From: Nemertoderma westbladi
Taxonomy: Eukaryota > Xenacoelomorpha > Nemertodermatida > Nemertodermatidae
Length of the DNA stretch: 28,151 bases
Direction: 5' to 3'
NCBI GenBank assembly: GCA_032718475.1
Contig: JAUCBJ010005696.1
Coordinates: forward strand, 1-28,151
The notes beneath the pieces are model-generated. The model had not been told where the DNA came from. It did no database searches and was given only the letters and a program-made list of their open reading frames with translations. Shown piece after piece: positions 17,804-27,965 of the stretch. A program made the translations under genes and the position numbers. The first letter of the stretch is position 1; each line of letters starts with the position of its first letter.

Positions 17804-19270
17804 CACCAATTCCAATGGCCCAGATCTTTTGCATAAGTGAACCATGATCCACTTTGTCAAATGCTTTGGAGAAATCCATATAGACTACATCAATACCATC
17901 TCCTTTTGATAAGTGATCGATGATATTTGTGTAATGGTCGATGAGCTCAGAGAGGCATGAGCGACCTCTCCGGAAGCCATGCTGTCCTTTGTTTATTAGG
18001 TTGTTGGATCTAGGTAGTCTACAAGTGAATCTCGGAAAATTCTTTCTAATATTTTGGATATGTGGGAAGTGAAATATACCGGTTGGTAGTTGCGCGGATC
18101 TGATCGAAGGCCCTTCATGAATATCAGCGTTGATTCGCACAATTTCCAAGACGTTGGTTGGTAGGACCCCGAATGACTAGGATTAATCAAAGATGACAAA
18201 GAATGGTTTGAGAAGTTCTTCTTTGCAATTCTTTAATAAAAGTGATGGGAATCCATCAGGGCCAGCAGCGGAGTTTGATCGTAGTTCATCAATCGCTTTC
18301 CCGATGAGATTCGTTGTAAGTTTGATTTGACTGAGACGCTGTTGTGAATATCGGGTCTGGAACAACTGGATCAGCCACTGGAGTTGAAAACATAGAGACA
18401 TATTGATTCTGTAGTGCCTCACACATTCCTTTATTGTCGGAGGCTAATCCGCCATTCACAATTAGTGGTCCAACACCAACTCTGTCTTTGCGCTTCCGGT
18501 TGGCGTATGAGAATAAGTATTTGGGGTTCGACTTAATTTTAGATACGGCATCTTTTTCCTCCGATACTCCTTGTGGTCTTGATCTGGCTTAGCATGGTGG
18601 TGGGGACCTGGATGTGTAGTGACTTTAGGTTTAGTTGTACTTATGTTAATTACATTATGGTCTGAAAAAACACATGGGTACACATATACACTCTCCATAA
18701 AATCAGCGTCATTCGTTAGACATAGGTCAATAATGTTTTTTTCGCGTTTTGGTTTATCGTCTATTTGCGATAAAAACCAGTGGTAAAGTATAAAAATAAT
18801 TTTGCCTGGATTATTGCGGCAGCCGAGGTACTGCTGGTACTAGTAATTAATGATAATAGTTTCCAGTCAATAATTGGAAAATTCAGATCTCCCATGATAA
18901 TTGTCCTACTCGATTTGTACTTTTCAGTACCTAAAATTTGGTCCATTACTTTTAAGATACCTTTGAGTTCAGTTGTAGGGCAGCCTGGTGGCTGGTACAA
19001 TACTATTACAATGGTGTCTAAGTCATGTAAAAATATACTTAATAATTCGCAATATCCATTAGAAAATTGAATAGTATCCGTGATGGCTACATCATTTCTC
19101 AGATAAATGTGTGTGTCATTGAATATAATGGGACCTTTCCTGGAAATTCCATGCATGGTAATTCTAAATATAGTTTATCCGAGGGATATATTTGCATTAT
19201 ATTTGCAATATATTTCCCTGAAGTGATGGAAAATATAGGTAACGAATGCAAGCAGAAAAACTGCCACGCC
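17799..19270 (-). mobile_element. CR1-like LINE, 5' half (endonuclease and RT N-terminal part)
   Basis: Minus strand, read from high to low coordinates. An APE-type endonuclease comes first: FNDTHIYLRNDVAI (about 19110), MGDLNFPIIDW (about 18890) and, after a frame break, IIDLCLTNDADFMESVYVY with the SDH motif VFSDHNVIN (about 18650). The linker and RT follow: LRSNSAAGPDGFPSLLLKN (about 18270), DPRNYQPVYFTSHISKILER (about 18060), then in another frame INKGQHGFRRGRSCLSELI and VVYMDFSKAFDKVDHGSLMQ, ending at IGGQ where Gypsy-1 interrupts. Several frame shifts show it is dead. No ORF1 and no clear 5' end; probably 5'-truncated, with the border near 19270 uncertain. Confidence 0.85.
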
Positions 19271-19279
19271 ATATATATA

Positions 19280-20308
19280 TAGATATGGTGGAAAATCATT
19301 CATTTATGGCCCCGAAGAAAATTTAAACAGGTGAGAGACAAAAAATATCATGACAAAGTTAAATATGGTGTTGATATTCCACTGAAAAACGTAACAGACG
19401 TAGTTCTAGCCTTAATTTCTACAGTAAATTGTAATCCAATGGTGCAATAAGTTATTTCGACGAAAAATAAATCCCCAAGTAAGTGTAATACTTTTACTCA
19501 GATGAACAATTCGCAGATCTGACCCAAAATGTTTTTGAATCTTTGGATGATGATTTTATATTAGAAGTTGATAGGACATTTAACCTTGGAGCATCTTTCG
19601 TTACTTCTCTCATGTGTAAAAATCATTCGGTGTACCATAGAGAAACGTCCGAATTTCCATTGTTCTTGGGTTCAGTGCTTTTGCATTTCGAAGCAGACTT
19701 CGAGACTTACAATAACATTTATATCCCATGTCAGATCAAAATTGTCATCGACAAATGTTGTTTTCGAAGTAAAGGTAGGTTATGATCAAGAAAAGGGCAT
19801 TACTAAGGCGATCAAAACTAATTTCCCTGAGTCTTAACTTGTGTTATGTTCACTGCATTTAAAAGAAAATGTTTCCCGCTATCTCTCCAATAAGTGTGGA
19901 TGTCCATCGAAGGACAGACTTGCGATTAAAGACATTTTGTTTGGAGAAGATGGCCTTGCCAGGAGCTTGGATTAATTTACCTTTGAGGCCAGAGCAGGGT
20001 CATTAGCTCCGTATTTTAAAAAGTTCCCGGTATTCCAGAAGTATTTCAATACATATGTAAGACATGTACTTTACGAATACGTGTGTGTGCCCTTCCAAAA
20101 AGGTAAATCTGGAAATTTGTGGAGAAACAATAATTGTGAGTCACTTAATAATATCCTAAAACTAGACATTGATTGGAAGCCACAGAAACTACATGATCTA
20201 GTTAAAACTATCACTGGCGTAACAAAGTTACAAATGATTGATTTGCGTCATGCACTATATGGTTGCAGCAACTATACTCTGGCACCACGCTTTAGGTTAG
20301 GTTCGTAG
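19280..20308 (+). pseudogene. Decayed MULE-like transposase region, likely 3' part of the 9610 gene
   Basis: Broken plus-strand frames: YGGKSFIYGPEENLNR (about 19285), HDKVKYGVDIP, then DDDFILEVDRTFNLGASFV and FPLFLGSVLLHFEADFETY (19543-19720), VGYDQEKGITKAIKTNFPES (19778-19837), and finally RNNNCESLNNILKLDIDWKP with LHDLVKTITGV and DLRHALYGCSNY (20081-20308). The 'N.CES.N..LK...W....L.DLV' end is typical of MULE-like transposase-related proteins found with vertnin-type regions in invertebrates; this is from memory. At least six stops or frame shifts. It shares orientation and state of decay with 9610-11160 and begins where the LINE ends, so I infer one gene split by insertion. Confidence 0.55.
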
Positions 20309-21356
20309 TTTAATAATATTGGTAATACAGATAACCATCCAGTTACAAATGTATTAATTTGGCTAACCAGCAGTAAATTAATTTAGGGAAATTAAGAGGT
20401 TACAATTTGCTTTTCTTACAACATTAAAAACCATAACCGTTAAAACTATCTGGCTCGGGGTATTTTTACTTCGGACCGGGGGGTGGGTCATTTTATAAAT
20501 TTTTAGCATTAAAAATATTGGAGAGGCGTGTAAGAATGTAACTACAGCACAAAAATTGAGACAGGGGGGGGGGGGGGGGGTGGGGAGGGAAACCTGGACG
20601 CAAAACCCACTTTGGTGAATTAATATCCCGCCTCAATGTTAAATTCTCAATTTAAGGAAATGAGCGGGTTACAGTGGCACGTTATTTTAACCAAAACTAT
20701 AAACTAAACACAACAGAACAGGTTACAGTTTTATTGAACTGCATGAGTTCCCACCAATATTGTTAAATACGATTTTTTTTTAGAAAATACAGAATTGACC
20801 GTTCAGTATGGTTTAACACACGGGCATCCATGGGATTTGAGCCAAGCAGAGTATCATTGGGGTCGTATCAGACCCCAGTACTAAAATAGTAGGTTATTGT
20901 GGGCCTGAATGGAAATATGTAGTAATAATGGACCGAATCTCTATTAGAGCCACCAAACTAAGTAATTTTAGCCTGAATTTGATTTATCTTCCCTATGTGA
21001 ATTATTTTAATTGAGACTTAAAATTATGTGGCAATATTTGAATTTATTGGATACTTGAATAGTCTACCTTCAAGAGCTCAAATGCTTTAGACTGTGATTA
21101 TCTGATTAGCCATTACAGCATTAGCCGCAGACCAGACTGTGCTGTATAGGCTAAATGTGTTAATTTAATTGTCTAATTGGGCAATACTGTTATTATTTTC
21201 ATCTTACCCGAAGTTGCTGACTTGGTTATAATTGGTGGTACAGTCAATGGACTGACTGATTAACATTATTAATTGAAACATAGATATTAACTTTTATTGT
21301 TTCAGTAATTTTAACTGTTTGGATACTCCCTTATAGACTACAAATATTACATAATC
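20309..21356. other. Noncoding stretch before Gypsy-2
   Basis: No credible frame and no copy of the 3' LTR found at 26821. It contains a 17-G run (20564-20580) and GGGGGGTGGGTCATTTTATA at about 20476, which resembles in reverse the ATATGACCCACCC words near 7823 and 8980. TGGTGGTACAG at 21233-21243 could be a primer-binding site, but no LTR end precedes it. TTTATTGTTTCAG at 21293-21305 looks like a splice acceptor. The Gypsy-2 5' leader probably lies in the last ~120 bp. Confidence 0.4.
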
Positions 21357-21920
21357 ATGCCTACAAAAGCAGAATTGAAAGAATTATTGTCAACATTAAA
21401 GTCAAAAAATTTACAAATGGTTAATATATTGAAAAAAAATGGTATAAATCATGAGTTCTTAGGCATAAAAGATGTGGAAATAAATTTGAAACAAGAAATA
21501 AATGAATTTGAAACATCATGTATAAAAATAAGTTCTTCAATGGATAATGAAATTACTAGCCTGGTACATAAACATAATCAACTTGAAACAGATTATGCCA
21601 GTTTAGAGAAAAAGTATATTAGTATGAGAAATGAGTTTGGATATTTACATAGCAAACATGATAATTTACAGGAACAAGTTGAAGAATGTCAAGGTGAAAT
21701 TCTTTCAATGTCACAGCAACCAAATAATACTGTTTTAGAAATGTCTGCACCTGTAACATGTGAGCAATGTATACAATTAAAGAGTAAGTGTATTTACTTG
21801 GGAAAAGAAGCTTCAAAATTACATGATACAGTTGAAGAGCATAAAGGAAATATTGAAAGTTTAAACCAACAGATACAAAGTTCATTAATCATTGAGGAAA
21901 ATGAAAATATAAAGAATTAG
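21357..21920 (+). pseudogene. gag: Gypsy-2 Gag, N-terminal coiled-coil part
   Basis: The ATG at 21357 opens 187 codons rich in Glu, Lys, Leu and Asn, with heptad-like spacing (LKELLSTLKSKNLQMVNILK, HNQLETDYASLEKKYISM, LQEQVEECQGEILSM), so a long coiled coil is likely. The frame ends at 21920 just after EENENIKN. The coiled coil plainly goes on in the -1 frame (YKELVTSYEEMKSLLSA), so a one-base change in an A-rich run near 21905-21912 has broken it. The long coiled coil before the capsid is uncommon among Gypsy Gag proteins. Confidence 0.75.
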
Positions 21921-22903
21921 TTACTTCATATGAAGAAATGAAATCACTCTTGTCTGCATGTCAAAATGATTATCTAACAATTCAAGATGAACTTTTACTT
22001 TTGAAACATGAATATAGATCTAGACGGGAATTTTTGAATAATTCCATTCCAGTACCCAGTGTTACACTGAAAAGTAGAAAAATAAATTTTTTTACAAAAG
22101 AGATATCAAGTGGAATTGAAGGTGTAAATAGTAAACCACTTGAATCATCTCCTATTGAATGTGATAAACCAGCAGGTAATATTAGTCCAATATTTCATCA
22201 ACAAGAGTTGTATTATACTAGGAATGCCTGCCCTGAATTAAATCCAAATGCTAGAAATTTCAACTCATTTTCTAGTCAAGGTATCAATTCAACTAATTGG
22301 AGACAGCCATCAACAGAAATACCTAAATACAAACGACTTCCAGTCAATATAAACAAATATAATAATCTGAAAGATGGCTCATTCGCAACTTGGGTGGCTA
22401 ATGCTGAACTTGAGTTGGATGTAGCTGGATATCATGGAGATAGAGAACGCATAAGTAAAATATTAAACAACCTGAAGAGTGGATCAACAATTTGTGATGC
22501 TGCTCGGGATTATTTTAGTAATAACCCTGATGTTACATATTCAGCTTTTGTCAGTTACCTAACTGTACATTTTGATAAAGATGATACACCACAAGAAGCT
22601 CTTGATGCTTTACAGAGAATAAGACAACGTAGTGATCAACAACTACAACATTACAAAGATTATGTTCAAAAAAAGGGCGCTGCTTTACTTGCTGCCTGGA
22701 ACAGATGTAGAATACCTACTCAATCTAGTCAGGAATATGATATTTCAAGAGAAATAAATGCTAAGTGTGTTGAGGTGGTAATGTGTGCTACATTCCTACA
22801 TGGTTTAGAACCAAAAATTAAGAAGTTGATATCAAATGATCAATATCATAACCTGCGTCAGATATCAAATCTTGCAGATTTGGCAAAATCATTAGAGACT
22901 TAA
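21921..22903 (+). pseudogene. gag: Gypsy-2 Gag, capsid part
   Basis: About 327 codons after the frame break (first ATG at 21938). The rest of the coiled coil and a Ser/Asn/Pro-rich linker come first. A retrotransposon Gag capsid-like domain follows: FATWVANAELELDVAGYHGD, RISKILNNLKSG, AARDYFSNNP, FDKDDTPQEALDALQRIRQ, FLHGLEPKIKKLI and LADLAKSLE. It ends at TAA (22901-22903), followed at once and in the same frame by ATG and the nucleocapsid, so the stop is probably a nonsense change within one Gag. Confidence 0.8.
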
Positions 22904-23248
22904 ATGAGTTCAGTAAGAAAACGTCAAGAGGATTATAATGAGTTTGGAGACAGAAATAAACAAACAAGTTACAAACCAAATTTCAATCAGAATAAAGAAA
23001 ATGATATTAAAAAGAAATCAAGATACTGTTATATTTGTGGCGATGTAAGTCATATTGCCCCTGACTGTCCTAATAGAAGTAAAATTAGAGGTACTTCTAC
23101 ACCAATACAACAGCCTCTACTTGGTAAGCAATCATCAGAAGGGGTAATTGGTTCTAACAAGACTACAAAGTTCCCTAAACCTCAGACTACAAGTCGTCGA
23201 AATGTAGATGTATATGAAGGAGCTTATAATGATATTTCAAACTACTGA
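22904..23248 (+). pseudogene. gag: Gypsy-2 Gag nucleocapsid with CCHC zinc knuckle
   Basis: In frame with the capsid part, beginning at the ATG directly after its stop. It has a basic stretch (KKKSR) and a canonical zinc knuckle CYICGDVSHIAPDC (C-x2-C-x4-H-x4-C) at 23027-23068, which binds RNA during packaging. The frame ends at TGA (23246-23248), while the protein clearly continues in another frame (TDSENESDIGDTALPETF, from about 23245), so a frame break lies near 23240. Confidence 0.85.
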
Positions 23249-24819
23249 CTGATTCTGAAAACGAATCAGATATAGGAGACACCGCATTACCAGAAACATT
23301 CAATGCCCATATCGAAATAGATAATGCTCCCACTATTTCTAAAGCACCTTCTTTTATTGGTGATATTAGTATAAATGGCTTTCATTTGTGCAAGCTAGGA
23401 GTTTTTGCAGATAATGGATCAGAGAGTACTTTCATCAGTTTACGTCTTGTGAAACATTTACAGAAATTAAACCTACTTCCTTCTGAAATAAAGCCTCTAA
23501 GTTGTAAACCTATTGCTTACCAAGGGCAGCCAATCTCTATGATTGGGGAAATTCAAATTGAAGTCAGTTATAAAAATCAATCATGTGTGAGAGTGTTCGC
23601 ATTAGTTGATCCTTTAATGGGTAAAAAAGGAACTTATGATATTCTCATTGGTAATAATGTTGGGCCTTTATTGTGCAAATTCGTAACCATACCATATACA
23701 TTGGTGGGAACAAATGTATGGAATATACCATTTATACAACCACCTGTGAATAGAGATGAATGTGATATAAACCCTTCTAAGATGGATTATCCAATTACGG
23801 CATGTAAACGAATTGAATGTGTTCGTTTGGTCACTAGTGCTACACTGAAACCTCATTGTACCACTTTTGTGAAAGCTACATTAGACAAGAATGATATTTC
23901 GGAAATAAATGTAAAGGAATCCTTATTGTTCGAACCATTCTTAAATAATGTTAGTCCTTTCCTACCAACTCTTGTAAAATTAGATGACAATAATACTTTC
24001 ATTCTAAAGGTTGAAAATAGCTCAAGAAATAAAATTAGACTCAGATCAAATAGGAAGATTGGTATATTAGAAAATGTAGAAAGTATTACAAATTATGATA
24101 ATTTTGATTATGATGATGCTTGTAGGGATAGTAAACTTATAAAGGAGGAAGAAAGAGAACTTGATGATAATAATGATTCAACAACAGCCCTTGAAAGGAA
24201 ACTTCGTACAGAGAAATTCCTACGGTGTATTAAAATTGCAAATGAATGGGACCAGTTGACTTCAAACCAACAAAATCAACTTTTAGATACATTATTAGAG
24301 ATACAATTTTCATTTGCTCTCCCTGACGAACCAACAGGAAGAACTGATGTAATTGAACATCATATAGAAACTGGAGACCATAAACCAATTCAACAGCATC
24401 CTCGTAGGATACCATTAGCCTACCGTGGAAAATGTAGAGAAATAATAGAACAATTGTTGACAGATAGAATTATTGAACCCTCATCAGCACTATGGACTAG
24501 TCCAACTGTACTTGTAAAGAAAGAAGGCAAACCCTTACGTTTATGTGTTGACTACAGAGCCGTTAATGCAATAACATTGAGAGACAATTACCCAATGCCT
24601 AGAATTGATGATATACTTGATTGCATTCAAAATGCAACTATATTCAGTGTTCTGGACACAAAACAGATGTTCCATCAAATCCCTATTTCTGAAGATAGCA
24701 AAGACAAAACTACTATGGTTACACCTGATGGAGCTTACAGATATACTGGAATGTCATTTGGACTTACAAATGCTCCTCCAACCTGTCAACGACTTATGAA
24801 CGAGCTTTACATGGGTTAA
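23249..24819 (+). pseudogene. pol: Gypsy-2 protease and N-terminal half of RT
   Basis: One frame from about 23245 (first ATG 23386) to a stop at 24817-24819. The protease is marked by VFADNGSESTFI (DNG at 23410-23418 instead of DSG or DTG) and DILIGNNVG. Changing the residue after the catalytic Asp is unusual and may mean an inactive enzyme. RT begins with VIEHHIETGDHKPIQQHPRR, then WTSPTVLVKKEGKPLRLCVD, RDNYPMPRIDDIL, DTKQMFHQIP and MSFGLTNAPPTCQRLMNELY. The frame is lost just before the active site, which follows in another frame. Confidence 0.87.
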
Positions 24820-26164
24820 TTGGTTATTGTTGTTTCGTATATCTTGATGATATATTGATTTTTTCAACTAATTTCGAATCACATTTGCACACATTAGTAA
24901 GGTACTTCAACGAATTAATGAAGCAAAATTAAAACTGAGAATAGAGAAATGCAAGTTTGCATGCTTTGAAATTAAATTTCTAGGACGTATTGTAACACAA
25001 TTCGGAATAAAGCCTGATCCACAGAAGATACTTATTGTCAAAGACTACCCTCCACCCAATAACCTCAAGGAACTGCAGCGGTTTCTTGGATTAACAAAAT
25101 ATTATCGAAAGTTTATAAAGGATCTTGCAAAGATAACTGCACCTTTGAATGCACTTACACGAAAAGATGTCAAATTTGTTTGGTCAACAGAATGTGATAA
25201 AGCATTTCAGTATCTGAAGAGAGCCTTGACAACAGAACCTGTTTTAGCTCGCCCTGATATGTCAAAGCCATTCTTACTGGAAACAGATGCTTCAATGGAT
25301 GGTTTAGGTGCTATCTTGAGTCAGCGTGATGACAATGATGAGTTACACCCAATTGCATATAGTGACAAGAGCCTATCTAGTAATGAAAAGAAGTGGCATA
25401 TTACTGAACTGGAATTATATGCTATCATTTGGGCCATAGACCATTTTGGGGCATATCTCCAAGGTCAAGATTATGAAGTCATAACCGACCATTCCGCTCT
25501 CATGTGGTTTCTTAACATTAAAGAACCCAAAGGAAGACTACAACGCTGGATGTTAAAATTAATGCCTCAGGTGCCTCGTATCAGTTACCGACCAGGCAAA
25601 CTAAATTTAGCTGCTGATGCATTATCTAGAATCCCACAATGTCAATTAAAAACAGAACATTCAAATGAAATAAATTATATCATAAATCTTCCAATAGAAG
25701 CAAGTAATAACTCTGAAATTACTATTGAAGAAATATTAAGTAATGATATGAACTCAAAGTTAAATATAGAAGAACAAAGCAAGGATGATCACCTTAAATC
25801 TATCATAGATTATCTAGAATCTGGAGTACTACCTACCAATAAAATAGCAGCTCAAAAGTTATTATTAAGTGTGGCTGCATATGAAATCATTGACAAAGAC
25901 CTAAATGATGATGTTTCATGTAAATGTTTGTATAGACTCTCCCCATTTAACAGACATCTCCGACTTATTGTTGTTCCAAAACAATATCAGTCAACATTAT
26001 TATATGATAGACATTCATCGTCCTTGGGAGGTCATTTTGCGATAGATAAAACTTATAAATCATTAGCTCAATTTTATTATTGGGACACAATGTATCGAGA
26101 TACAGTTCGTTTCTGTAATTCTTGCTTGGAATGTCTCACAAGGAAGCCTCCTCACCGATATCAA
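24813..26164 (+). pseudogene. pol: Gypsy-2 RT active site to integrase zinc domain
   Basis: After the break at about 24813 a short frame carries VYLDDILIFSTNF (YLDD at 24840-24851). A second break near 24898 leads to a long frame to 26164: LQRINEAKLKLRIEKCKF, FLGRIVTQFGIKPDP, LQRFLGLTKYYRKFI, RNase H with LETDASMDGLGAILSQ, TELELYAIIWAIDHF and TDHSALMW, and then the integrase HHCC domain (RHSSSLGGHF ... FCNSCLECLTRKPP). The catalytic core that should follow is missing. Both breaks are shifts of -1 (or +2). Confidence 0.87.
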
Positions 26165-26664
26165 AAGACTTTGCACTTGATCTTAAGGATAGCTTAACTA
26201 CTACATTCCAGATGGTCAGAAACAAATTGGCAAAGGAACATATTAACTGGAGTACTCAATATAATAAGAAAACACTAAAACATGGATTTAATGTGGGTGA
26301 CCGAGTGTTTTTACACTCAATGTCAGAATGTAAAGGTCCAAATCATAAATTTGCCCGACCCTTTCTCGGACCATTCAAAATAATGAAATTGTCTGAGCAT
26401 AATGCAGATTTACTTTTGAATCACTCTGAATCCCATACACACGAAACTTTCACCGTTAATGTATCGCATCTAAAACGATGTCCAAGAGATCTGGATATGA
26501 TGACTAAACCTTATCTGGTCAAGACGCAAAATTATTCGAAGAGGTTCCATAATAGATTGCTATTGGACAACTCAAACTTGATTAATACAAGGACACCAAA
26601 AGACACTGAAATGGAACCCTATATTCATCCTTATCATACCCGATCTAAAGCCAAAAACACTTAA
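26165..26664 (+). pseudogene. pol: Gypsy-2 integrase C-terminal region
   Basis: In a third frame (ORF 26122-26664). The homology starts at SKDFALDLKDSLTTTFQMVR, the region normally found after the integrase core, and goes on with HGFNVGDRVFLHS and RPFLGPFKIMKL (GPF of the GPY/F module) to VNVSHLKRCP and a basic end YHTRSKAKNT. The usual ~150-residue core with D,D-35-E is absent between 26150 and 26165. No chromodomain recognised. Confidence 0.82.
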
Positions 26665-26666
26665 TA

Positions 26667-26770
26667 CAGTAGAATTTAAGCAATAGCTGGATGGTTATAA
26701 ACTTTGGTGATGGGTCTTCAGTAGAATTTAAGCAATAGCTGGATGGTTATAAACTTTGGTGATGGGTCTT
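26667..26770. repeat. Perfect 52-bp tandem duplication
   Basis: Two adjacent identical copies (26667-26718 and 26719-26770) beginning CAGTAGAATTTAAGC, just after the last pol stop. GATGGGTCT occurs a third time at 26791-26799. A recent duplication in an otherwise old element. Confidence 0.93.
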
Positions 26771-26812
26771 TTGTATTAGTATGTTAACTTGATGGGTCTC
26801 AAGTCTTTCAAC

Positions 26813-26820
26813 AGGGGGGA
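26813..26820 (+). other. Polypurine tract of Gypsy-2
   Basis: AGGGGGGA immediately before TGTTATAGG; the expected site for plus-strand DNA priming next to a 3' LTR. Confidence 0.6.
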
Positions 26821-27101
26821 TGTTATAGGATATTTTAGAGTAGATTATTATAGGACCTAAGAGGCCAAGCCTATATACTAGTTAGTTCTGTAGTTGGTTG
26901 TACTGATTTTGGCTGTTGTGCTTTGTACCGTGACATACCCTATTATAGCAGTATACTGCCTGTCTGTGGTGATATCTTTGTTTTGATTATGCATGACACT
27001 CTGCGGGCCTTTGGACCGTATGATAGTAGTAATAGCGCGCTCCTGATCACCCCTGTTTAACAGTAAAGTATGTACTGTTTTATTTACTGTTACTTCATAC
27101 A
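26821..27101 (+). repeat. Probable 3' LTR of Gypsy-2
   Basis: Begins TGTTATAGGA directly after the purine tract and probably ends ...TTACTTCATACA at 27101. It has a TATATA at 26872-26877. No second copy exists in the window, so the right border is a guess from the TG...CA rule and from the change to a coding-like frame afterwards. Confidence 0.6.
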
Positions 27102-27514
27102 GTGAAGCACGTCTTTGTGTCCTTATCGGTTAGGCATGGGGTGGCCTGTTTAACAACATCTGTAAATGAAAACATTGAAGAGCTTTCCTTCGATAGTATC
27201 TCAGAGAATAGTGAAGAGCTTGAACCGAATAGCAGTAGCTCAAGTGATTATGAGTCGGATGACAATGACGAAGAAGACTATGGGAGTGAAACAGATCCAG
27301 CATACAATGATAGGGATGAATTGTGTGGGCTCTGCCTGCAAGTAAATCCACCAGGGAGCTAGCTACAAAGTTCACGCGATTAGTTGACGCGATTAAATGG
27401 GAAGACTGCGATTGCAGACTGTTCAAAGTGGTACCATGCTACTTGCATCATCCATGCTGGAAAAGAGGTCGGTAGTGAAGTATGCAAGTGCAATTAACTA
27501 CTAATAATAATTAG
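27102..27514 (+). pseudogene. Acidic region plus broken PHD finger fragment
   Basis: A frame to 27362 has a strongly acidic Ser/Asp/Glu segment (SSSSSDYESDDNDEED) followed by DELCGLCLQVNPPGS, the first zinc pair of a PHD finger. It stops there. The rest of the finger continues in other frames: IKWEDCD (about 27393-27413), then CSKWYHATCIIHAGKEV and CKCN ending at TAA near 27500. So it is a PHD finger broken by at least two frame changes. Such acidic-PHD ends occur in some transposase-derived proteins; the parent is not identifiable here. It follows directly on the Gypsy-2 LTR, so the element probably inserted in or beside it. Confidence 0.5.
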
Positions 27515-27715
27515 GTTAATAACTAATTAAGTTAATATTAATAATATTAACTATGTAAAGTTATTCTCAAATTAATGTACTATTTAAATTTAAGTAGTAT
27601 ATAAATATAATAAATAATTTAAATAAATTAAATAAATAAATAAATAATTACATGTATTAAATATTAGTACATTAAATAAATTATTCAATATTGTATTTAC
27701 ACTTTATTCAAGGTT
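27515..27715. other. AT-rich simple sequence
   Basis: Runs of TTAATA and AATAAATAAATAAAT (about 27600-27650). No gene. Confidence 0.6.
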
Positions 27716-27965
27716 CAAACTTCCTGAACTTGTATCATCATAAATTGGATACTGGGATTGATGCAACATGGCATTTCTTTGCCACTAGCCATTGAAAGAA
27801 TGCTTGTGATGGTGTTGGTGGGACAGTGAAACGTATAATATCAAAGCTGAGTCTAAAAAGGCCATCCAATATCCAAATAGTCACACCAAAACTCATGTAA
27901 GAAGCTGGTAAGGAATCGATTCCAAGTGTTAGGTATGTATAATACTAGTAGTACAGCGAAATGAA
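27716..27965 (+). pseudogene. Fragment of a dispersed 'FFATSHGK'-type protein
   Basis: One plus frame reads NLYHHKLDTGIDATWHFFATSH, stop, then KNACDGVGGTVKRIISKLSLKRP and NIQI. From memory, uncharacterised and often transposon-linked invertebrate proteins carry 'FFATSHGKGACDGIGGTVKR'; here the glycine codon of HGK is TGA. A further stop follows near 27897. No start, splice signals or flanking domains can be fixed, so it is a relic exon or transposon scrap. Confidence 0.5.

Larger units (their letters stand above)
21357..27101 (+). mobile_element. Older, degraded Gypsy-type LTR retrotransposon (Gypsy-2), no 5' LTR seen
   Basis: Gag with coiled coil and CCHC knuckle, protease, RT, RNase H, the integrase zinc domain and integrase C-terminus lie in Gypsy order on the plus strand, ending with a purine tract and a probable 3' LTR (26821-27101). 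At least five frame breaks, one in-frame stop and an internal deletion of the integrase core show it cannot move by itself. It is not a copy of Gypsy-1: gag, protease and LTR differ. AT-richer codon use than Gypsy-1 also separates them. Confidence 0.88.

Noticed and set aside
19067-19299. Plus and minus frames around the LINE 5' end as separate genes
   Set aside because: The minus frame overlaps the endonuclease in another frame; the plus frame is antisense to it.
21233-21243. Primer-binding site of Gypsy-2 (TGGTGGTACAG)
   Set aside because: Position is possible, but no LTR end precedes it, so it cannot be supported.
27130-27426. 98-codon minus frame (His/Leu/Ser-rich)
   Set aside because: Antisense shadow of the acidic Ser/Asp segment on the plus strand.
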